Source of the DNA: Mallotus nudiflorus
Taxonomy: Eukaryota > Streptophyta > Magnoliopsida > Malpighiales > Euphorbiaceae
Length of the DNA: 64,000 nt
Reading direction: 5' to 3'
NCBI GenBank assembly: GCA_947683625.1
Contig: CANTUR010000279.1
Location: forward strand, 2,016,501 to 2,080,500
The first letter of the stretch is position 1, and every line of letters begins with the position of its first letter. The notes beneath the pieces were generated by a model. The model did not search any database, was not told where the DNA came from, and saw nothing but the letters and a program-made list of their open reading frames with translations. Positions 56,855-64,000 of this stretch are shown here, piece by piece. The position numbers and the translations under genes were made by a program.

Positions 56855-57590
56855 ATGTTCACATCAAAAGAAACTTGAAAGGACGGTGAATTTCAAGATT
56901 TTTATTACCATAAATAAGGAGAAGAGGATTATGATCAGGTTGATGCTGCGCTAAAGAGTGACACTCGATGTGATTCCAATGCTGAAAAATAGAAGAATTG
57001 TATAAAGCTTTATCCAAATGGATATCTATTCGATTTGCTCCTTTACAATTATTTATCCAAGTGAAAAAGGATCCCTTGGTATCCAAACAAGTAAGATAAT
57101 AATTAGATATTGTTGCTAGAAACTCTTAATAAGAATGTTTAGAAGATTCATGAACCCTAAAACAAGAGTTGAAATCTCCAATGACAAACCAGTCCAAAGA
57201 TATAAGGGAGCTAAGATGCAACAAGTCCTGCCAAAGACCTCTTCTACTAACTGAAAGAATATTGGCATAAACAAAACTTATGTTGAAAGCGTTAGAATTC
57301 TCCATAAAGGAAATAGTAATCTGTTGGTCCGAAGAAGAAATAATGGAAACATTCCCTACACCAATAGAGTTAGAGACTAGAAGCCACATTGAAGGAAGAT
57401 GGAGTGCATTGTCAACCATAAAAGAAACATTGATCGAATGCTAAAAAAAAGAAAGGAATATTACAAAACTCTACCTTCAGTTCTGCAAGGCAAATAAAGT
57501 ATGGATTATGTTGTTTACAAAACTAAAAAAGAAAGCGTTGTGTAGGAGCATTACAAATGCCTCTACAGTTCCAAAAATATCTCTTCATTG
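56855..57590 (-). pseudogene. LINE endonuclease
   Basis: A start near 57588 (KRYFWNCRGI, then ICLAELKVE) is followed by open stretches 57126-57419, with DWFVIGDFNSC (the GDFN block), and 56859-57086, with GSFFTWINN, RIDIHLDKAL and HNPLLL. This is the apurinic-type endonuclease fold that nicks target DNA in L1 elements. Frames are split by stops. Confidence 0.8.
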
Positions 57591-57599
57591 GGATGAGCG

Positions 57600-58560
57600 A
57601 GAGGTAGCCCTTGTGATAGGGCGATTACCAATAAGAGACAAGCTCTGATTTTGTTTTTTCCCATACTGTTTGTTCACCTGTTGTCATGGCTATTCTTGTT
57701 CCATTGCCTCAACCCAAGATTGCTTGTTGATTTCATCAAGTTACATTAAAGCAGTGTTAAGAACTTCAGTCTGATCATTATTACGAGGAGAATAAATAAC
57801 CTCGACATGAAAATCTTGAGAACTTGTATTATCATCCAATTGTTACCTAGAATCACTAGAGCCAAATCATCAACACTATTTGTATCATCAATAGGATTAA
57901 CGACATGAGGATCAATATTTTGGGGGGAAACAGGAGGCATAGATGCTTCAGGCTGTTTAGATTTAGCCTTCCAGACTTTGCGAGATCGTGACCTGCCTCT
58001 AGATTGGCGAGGTCATTCATCAGAATTCCGATTAACAGCGTCATAGGTAAATTTGTCAATCACATCAAGTTTATTCTATCTACATGATGAAACGTCATGG
58101 CCAATCGAGTGGCATAGATTATAAAACAGAGGTAAATTCTCATAATGTAGCTCAATATCATACATTGTACCTTGACAATCCAAAAATAATTGGTATTTAA
58201 TTGGAGAGGATAGATCAACTTCAATAAGAATTCTAGCAAAATGGTCAAAATCCCCCTCTAAGTTGCTTGGTTAATTATAACAGGCAAGCCAATATTGCTA
58301 GTGATATCATATAAAATTTGATGGTCTTAGAGCTCTTAAGGAATTCTATATATTCTTGTCCAAATCTGAGTAGCAGAAATCTTTTGTTGTAAGGGTCAAA
58401 ACCGAAGGTCCATTGCGGAAGACGTAAATTTCCTGGCTTCAAAAACTGAGATCCTTTTCCCCAAACCAATTCTTTATCTCGAGTGCCAGGACAAATAAAT
58501 TCATAAAAATTATTAAAATCATGGAATTGATGCGATTGACTCAATCTAAGACACAATACT
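57600..58560 (-). pseudogene. LINE ORF1 (DUF4283-like and zinc knuckle)
   Basis: The open stretch 58275-58556 includes FLKPGNLRLPQWTFGFDPY, typical of DUF4283-type ORF1 proteins of plant LINEs. Farther along, NLCHSIGHDVSSC-like text near 58080-58120 is a zinc knuckle, followed by an Arg/Ser-rich stretch. It would bind element RNA. The start is missing. Confidence 0.7.
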
Positions 58561-58574
58561 ATGTAAACTCAAAA

Positions 58575-58770
58575 CTAACACATACCAATGTCACATTTTA
58601 TAAAAAATCTACTAAAAATTCAGCAGAGTCTTCCTTGTAAAAAGGACATCTCTCTACTAAAAGTAGAGTCATTCTTGCACAAAAAGAACACTCTTATAAT
58701 CTCTATAACTCAACAACTTGGATTGGCCCCGAACTACACTTTATGCCCAACCGAGAATCAACACAAATAT
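58575..58770 (-). repeat. Fragment of a long gypsy LTR
   Basis: On the minus strand this aligns with the conserved module and its upstream text in the other LTRs ('ggttgggcataaagtgtag' then 'gagagatgtcc'). About 200 bp only, next to the 5' side of the LINE. Confidence 0.75.
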
Positions 58771-59095
58771 ATATATATAAACATAGCATGATTTTTATCA
58801 AATTTACTAATATATCACAAAATAAAATTTAGTTAAACCATTTTAATTAACTTATTTAAAAATTAAAATATAAAGGACATCTATTTTTCAAACAACTAAT
58901 AAAATCAATAATAATAGAAAAGTAAAAGGATTAGTTATTTTTACAAAGGGATATTAGGTTTTTTCTCTCGTGGCTTCTCATGCCTTCGAGGAATTTTGCC
59001 GTCTTTGAATGGCCACAGTAGTTAACGATGATGCATATTTCAATCATTTTGACCTGTTCTCTATGTCATGATTCAAAGAATCTTCTCCAGTTTAG
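58771..59095. other. Unassigned AT-rich stretch
   Basis: I see no gene, RNA or clear element end here. Confidence 0.5.
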
Positions 59096-59304
59096 CCTCC
59101 AGCAATCGACCTTCCTCCCAAGAAATCCTATGCAGACATAGTTGCCAAGGAATCGTTTGATGCTCTTTTTCCAAAGTCTTCTTCATCACAGACTGCCAAA
59201 CCTAGTTATTCATCGACAACTCCATATACATATGGCTTGGATTCCATGGTGCTATTGCTAGTAAAGACTTTTGAATTTGTTAAAAAAATAAAGACATTTA
59301 TTTA
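59096..59304 (+). pseudogene. Retroelement ORF1/gag-like fragment
   Basis: An open frame of 69 codons without a start codon begins after an in-frame TAG. It contains PPKKSYADIVAKESFDALF; a KSYADIVA-like stretch is common near the N-terminus of plant LINE ORF1 proteins. It is oriented opposite to the LINE at 53-58 kb, which lacks its own ORF1 N-terminus. The identity is tentative. Confidence 0.35.
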
Positions 59305-59339
59305 ATTAAGTAATTTGGTAACTTCGTGTTTTTGTCTCC

Positions 59340-59615
59340 CCTCTTCTATTTTTTTTTTTCATCTCAAATTTTCGCTCAGAGAAGACATATTTTTGTTGTT
59401 TGTTGTTGTTGTTGTTAATTGTCTTTCAGTTGTTATTTTTGTTGTTTCTTGTTTATCTATTGCTATTTTTTTATTGCTTTCTAATTGTTGTTTTTTGTTG
59501 TTTATGTTTTTTAATGTTGTTGCTTTTTATTTTTTAGTGTTGTTGCTTTTTATTTTTCAATGTTGTTGTTTTTATTGCTTTTTTTTTTTAGTGTTTTTTT
59601 TTTAATGTTACAAAT
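59340..59615 (+). repeat. T-rich, TTG-containing low-complexity tract
   Basis: Repeated 'ttgttgttt' and 'ttttagtgttgttgct' units. A long open frame here is compositional (Phe/Leu/Val) and is not called. Confidence 0.85.
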
Positions 59616-59829
59616 ACGCTATAAAAATTGTAAACATGTTACATATTGATGATCAATAAGTTTAAGATATATTTTGTTAGACATTTTAACAAACAAATTA
59701 AAGTAAAAAAAAAATCCTTATTTTTTAAGAATATAAAAGACGAAAATATTATTTATTGCTTTTTGTTCCAACAACTGAATATTTATTGTTTTTTTTTACA
59801 ATAATTGAATATATTTAGTTCATAATCGT

Positions 59830-60480
59830 TTATTTAAAAAAAATTGAAGAGAAAAAAATATTGAGAAAAAAAACATTGAGGAAAAAAAAAGATGACAACA
59901 GTGGTTTAAAAACAAAAAAAAATATTGAGAGTACCTTAAAAATAGAAAAAATGTTGAGCATAAAAAAAATTTGAGAAAAAAAAAAGATAAAGACAATAAA
60001 AAAATGTTTAGCAAAAAAAATATTGAGAAAAAGAAGAAGATAGTTGATAGTACTTAAAAAGGTTTTGAAGGTGAAGAAGATAGTACTTTAAAAAAGTTTT
60101 GAAGAAAAAAAATATTGAAAAAAAAAAGATAATGACAGTAACTTAAAAATTAAAAAAAATATGTTGACAGTACCTTAAAAATAGAAAAAAATGTTGAGTA
60201 TAAAAAAACATTGAAAAAAAATAAGATGAAGACAACAAAAAAAAGTTAAGGAAAAAAATTGAGAAAAAAAGATGATAGTAGAAAAAAATGTTGAGCAAAA
60301 AATTAATACTGAGGAAAAAAAGAAAATAGTACCTTAAAAATAGAAAAAAAATGTTTAGCAAAAAAAATATTGAGAAAAAAATGAAGACAATAAAAAATAT
60401 TGATAATAAATTTTAAAAAAAAAGAAACAATACCCTAAAATCACGGAAGGGAAGAAAAGTTATCTATATTTGGAAAAAAA
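59830..60480 (+). repeat. A-rich degenerate minisatellite
   Basis: Many loose copies of 'aaaaatattgagaaaaaa', 'gtaccttaaaaatagaaa' and 'gaagacaataaaaaa', spaced about 30-70 bp. The Phe/Leu-rich minus-strand frames are artefacts of composition. Confidence 0.85.
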
Positions 60481-61752
60481 AAATAGAGAAGTTAATTTTT
60501 CCTTTTTCAAAAATTAGTTTTTGAAAATATTTTTGGTGAATGTTGCTTTTGATAATATTTTTGGTTTTTGGTCTATTTTTGCAAAAATCCCTAAAAATAA
60601 TTGAAAAATTAAATTTGACTCATCAATTTTTAAGCAAATCAGATATTAAAAATATAACAAAAATTAATATTTTTTAAGATTTTTAATTTTGATGTTTTAA
60701 ATAAATTTTTAAACAAAAATTATACTTTTCACTATTTTCAATTATTATTAAAAATGTTCTTTTAGCATAAAACAAAAATTAAAGTTTTTATTAATTTAAA
60801 ATATATTTTTTTACTTTAAATGCATTAAAAGAATAAAATTTTAATTTTAATTTTAATTGTAATTGGTTGAACTATTTTTAATAAAAATTATATAATGTCT
60901 TTTGAATTGATATTTAATTGGACTAAACTGAAAAAAAAAATGCAATGATTTGACTTGTGAACATAAATTTTGGGATGAAAAATTTTTAAAAGGTCCTTAA
61001 TGTGTGAAAATATAAAAATATGAGAGTTCAATGCAACAAAATTAAAGATACAATAAAACATGAAAATTTAAGGGCTTGAAAATGAGTTTTGCCTATAATG
61101 TTCTGTATAGAAAAATGTTTTCCATAAAGAAGTTAATCATGTAATATAATTAACATTCAAACTTAAGTCAAATCACAGATCACGTGAGCTTTTAGCCACC
61201 AAACCATACACCATATACATTTTCTATCATATATAGGTACATTTCCAGTGATGCAAATTATCTTTCAAAATATTCCTGAGATTGATGTTAACTGAAACTG
61301 TTAGAGAAGAAGAAAGTGGAGTGGTCCCAACAATTGCCTTGCCTCCTTTGCACCTCCCCTCTACAATCTTGAAAAAGAAAAATCCAGTTTGTAAGATAAT
61401 GGTACATTTCAAAGCCTTTAGCAGATGTTCTTTTAAGACTGATTCTGGATTTTAACATCTTTGCACGTCACTGTATGCACTTGACTCAACTCCATACCAG
61501 CACAAAAATTAATGCAATATAGGAGCAGCTGAGACAATTCATAAAATGATAAACTTGAGTGCTGAAAAAGAATGAGCATAGAAAGTTTGTTGCAACCAGA
61601 CAAGAAAATTATTAGGATGAAATAAAAGCAAGAATATCACAGCAAAGTTGCCTGATAGTTTACAATCAATTGCAGGACAGCAATGAGAAAATTAATCTAT
61701 GTGCAATTGCATACCTTCAAAATTTCTTTGCAGACATCTCCTAATGCACATT
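60481..61752. other. AT-rich stretch leading to the translocator 3' end
   Basis: No separate gene is supported. The part next to 61753, perhaps as far as about 61230, may be 3' untranslated sequence of the minus-strand gene, since it is less AT-biased, but no clear polyadenylation signal was identified. Confidence 0.4.
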
Positions 61753-63983
61753 TTAACTATTGGAATTTGATGATGTGGTCAATGGTATGGATTCAACAGG
61801 CTGTGATTTGTCAGAACTACGTCGAGAAGCTTCCTTCATTAACTTGTGATTATTATATGCAGCTACACCAGCAATTGCTGCATATGAAAAGAAAAATAGA
61901 CCTCCATTTAGTACGAATAATGCCCAAAATTTTTATAACTGTCAGTGACTGCTACAGCTACTCATCTAGAGTGATGAAATTCTTGTCCTCAGTTGAGTCA
62001 ATAACCATTCTTAATCTAGTCATCTAGGGATGAAAAGAGTAAGAAATAAAATAAAATTACCATCCTCAGGAACATTTTGCAACCCATGCTAAACAACCTA
62101 ATTAATCTAATGAGAACAAATTAAAAATTTAGTCAATTCAAAACAAAAAATCAGGATTAGTTTAAAGAGGATGCTAGCTGCACATTTTGCAATATCCAAA
62201 TTTAATCAAGTCAATCTCTTATGCAGCAACTCTAACACGTAGAAGAGCAGTTTTATAAAATTCAGTTGATGCCCAAAACTACTAGCGGCAAATGACAGGA
62301 AACATGGTTTTTCTTAGAAGGGCTTTCTCCATACAATTCATTTCACTCATATCTCAAGCCCATTTTCAGAAGCGATGATCCTGCCCCACAAATTTCCACC
62401 CATAAACAATGTCTTTGGAAGCCTCCAGGAAGAGACTTTCTAGCCCACTTTCAAGTTGCCTAACACAAAAAAAGGTATGCAGACAGAAAATTAGGCACTT
62501 ATTGTTTAGGTACTGACCAATGCCATAACCAAACAGATTTATAACTGTGAGTTTTGTATCCGCAAATAGAAGAGCAGACAGCAAGACGACAACCCAATCC
62601 TTGACAACTCCAGCCACACGAATAGTCAGAGCACTAGTATGAGAGATCACAAGGAAAACTGATAGGTTGAGTGCAAAAGTACAAAGAGAGTTGAGTGTTA
62701 GCACGAGAGGTGGAAAGTTCCATGCATGTGCATCCATCTTTGGTTTCTCTAAAAAGATCCAAGGAATAAATAGGCAAAGAGCACTGCAAAGAAAAATGAG
62801 TGTCAGATTCACACAGGCTAACTATTCCTTCACAAGGTACCAGAAAGAAATGCTAGTGAAGTGAAAATGGTTAATGCAAATACCTGCAAGGACTAACATA
62901 GTACATCATAGAAATAGGATTTAATTTTAGACCCTTCCTTTTAACTAGAATCTCCATGAATATAAGTCTTAAGGCTTCTCCAACAACTCCACCCATTTGA
63001 TAAACAACCCCAATCCAGCTGATATTGATCTCTCCATAAGAAGCCACAAGAACACCAAAGCTGATTACAGACATTATTAACAACATTCTGCAGCTCATCA
63101 TCTCAAGTCCAGCAGCTACACCAAGAATGAAAACAGCAACTGGCACTGCAAATCTCATTGAGGAAAGTAAATCATGTCAATATGCCACCCCATTTGATAT
63201 TTTATACACAAATTTGGTACTTTGGGTCATACTAATATGCCACTAGCCCCAAAACAGTAAGGCAATGGTAGAAGCTCATAACATAAACAATAAGCAGTTT
63301 GCCCTGGACCATTGCTCCTTCAAAGAAAGAACTTACTAAGAATCATTGCCTGGGTTCAAAGATGAAGGTAAAATTACCAAGGACGGGGCACAAGGATTTG
63401 AATCTTATCAGTAATAATTTCCCCACCCACAACTATCCCAAGAGAAACTCATTGAAATATAGAGGTATATATATCTCTTCTAAGAGGGAATAAAGGACAA
63501 CATGATGAGCACTTACTAATAGCCTTCAACATTTGTGCAAAAGCCACAGAAATATACAGGTAGGCAGTGTTTCCCAGCCAAAGTGTCATTGCAAATGTTG
63601 CACCTATTGGAAAAACTGATGTTGTATATCTATTGTATGAAAATCCATTAGATACATGAAAAAACCATCAATCATATGTAAATGAAAATGAGAAAAGATG
63701 TGTATCAACGCATGTACAGGGAAAATATGGGTACTACTTACATTTCTAAAGTCATTCCATCCTCAACTTTCATAACCTATCATCCAGTGTCACAGAATTA
63801 AGACTATGAGTTGTACAAGCATTAAGCAAAACTACTTATTGGATAAGAAACATCGGCACAAAAACAAATTAGTACCTTGAAAACTCTGATTAATATAAAA
63901 CACAAAACCGAAGAAAAGACCATGTGAAGTAGAGTCAATCCGAGAGGGTAAGGAAAGTTTATTTCCTTAGATGACAAAACCCA
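61753..63983 (-). CDS. Sugar-phosphate/phosphate translocator family protein (partial, 5' exons outside)
   Basis: Membrane antiporter of the triose-phosphate translocator (TPT) branch of the drug/metabolite transporter superfamily, closest by eye to the plant group of Arabidopsis At3g14410 and At1g53660, whose substrate is not settled. Six exons, minus strand: 63983-63876, 63776-63742, 63629-63517, 63145-62884, 62783-62518, 61877-61753; all introns between them are GT-AG (99, 112, 371, 100, 640 bp) and phases join without a shift. The 302 visible residues start at WVLSSKEINFPYPLG; hydrophobic segments include WLGNTAYLYISVAFAQM, FILGVAAGLEMMS, ISWIGVVYQMGGVVGEALR, SALCLFIPWIFLEK and VVKDWVVVLLSALLFADTK. 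The C-terminus is hydrophilic and Ser-rich. About 35-40 N-terminal residues should lie beyond the window. The frame is open throughout, so the gene looks functional. Confidence 0.92.
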
Positions 63984-64000
63984 CTGCGATGGGACAACGC

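Larger units (their letters stand above)
53345..58560 (-). mobile_element. L1-type plant LINE, 5'-truncated and decayed
   Basis: On the minus strand: ORF1 remnant with DUF4283-like and zinc-knuckle parts (58560 to about 57600), then endonuclease, reverse transcriptase, zinc-binding reverse-transcriptase tail and RNase H. The order is that of plant L1 elements with a terminal RNase H. No poly-A tail is obvious at the 3' end near 53345 and the N-terminus of ORF1 is missing. Stops and frameshifts occur throughout. Confidence 0.85.

Noticed and set aside
59315..60361. Several Phe/Leu/Val-rich open frames on both strands
   Set aside because: They come from T-rich or A-rich low-complexity DNA, with no motif and no conserved composition.
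61227..61412. 61-codon minus-strand ORF downstream of the translocator gene
   Set aside because: It is probably 3' untranslated or intergenic; no motif, and the translocator frame already ends at 61753.
61683..62027. 114-codon plus-strand ORF over the last translocator exon
   Set aside because: It is the antisense of exon 6 and intron 5 of a clear minus-strand gene.
1..64000. CRISPR array, operon, prophage or plasmid features
   Set aside because: None was seen; the repeats are transposon, minisatellite or microsatellite in a plant genome.

Overview
The window is AT-rich nuclear DNA of a flowering plant, very probably a eudicot; the species cannot be named from the sequence. The evidence is the mix of plant mobile elements (Tekay/Del-type and Tat-type Ty3/gypsy, Ty1/copia, L1-type LINE with an RNase H tail, foldback MITE) and a plant-type sugar-phosphate/phosphate translocator gene with short GT-AG introns. 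No operon, CRISPR array, rRNA or convincing tRNA gene was seen. By eye, most of the window is mobile-element sequence. Only two host genes are supported: a 76-codon ORF of unknown function (32693-32923, +) and the 3' six exons of a triose-phosphate-translocator-family gene (61753-63983, -) that runs off the right edge.

Layout: 1-1.5 kb copia-type LTR remnants, including a 988-bp solo LTR with target-site duplication (TSD) GCGAT. 1.7-5.3 kb an AT-rich tandem repeat holding a 3.0-kb solo gypsy LTR. 5.4 kb a SINE-like retroposon. 5.7-11.2 kb two tandem Helitron-like units, the first split by a 3.18-kb solo LTR (TSD CTAAT). 13.7-16.9 kb another solo LTR (TSD TCCAA). 17-18.5 kb a MITE candidate and a copia 3' end. 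20.4-29.2 kb a complete but decayed Tat-type gypsy element on the minus strand, with LTRs, TSD AAAAT and a decayed antisense ORF. 29.2-36 kb mostly unassigned, with a foldback MITE (31.8-32.2 kb) and the small host gene. 36.1-43 kb a decayed Tekay-type element lacking most of gag. 43-47.5 kb a second gypsy copy in inverted orientation, joined head to head through a TAA/TTA palindrome and split by a 3.24-kb solo LTR (TSD GATAC). 47.5-48.4 kb a copia LTR fragment. 48.4-53.3 kb a third gypsy copy. 53.4-58.6 kb a decayed LINE on the minus strand. 58.6-61 kb an LTR scrap and long A- and T-rich low-complexity DNA. 61.7-64 kb the translocator gene.

The most unusual reading concerns the long (about 3 kb) gypsy LTRs. 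Most share the order TA-rich/TATA-like tract, short GC-rich island, splice-donor-like GT, long AT-rich tail; a pyrimidine tract plus CAG sits one base before the gag ATG of the copy at 39 kb. This suggests a spliced 5' leader. Six copies also share a segment of about 90 bases with GTTTTAC/GTAAAAC inverted arms. Both ideas are inferences from sequence. No new biological system is demonstrated; the coding remnants are decayed by stops, frameshifts and internal deletions.
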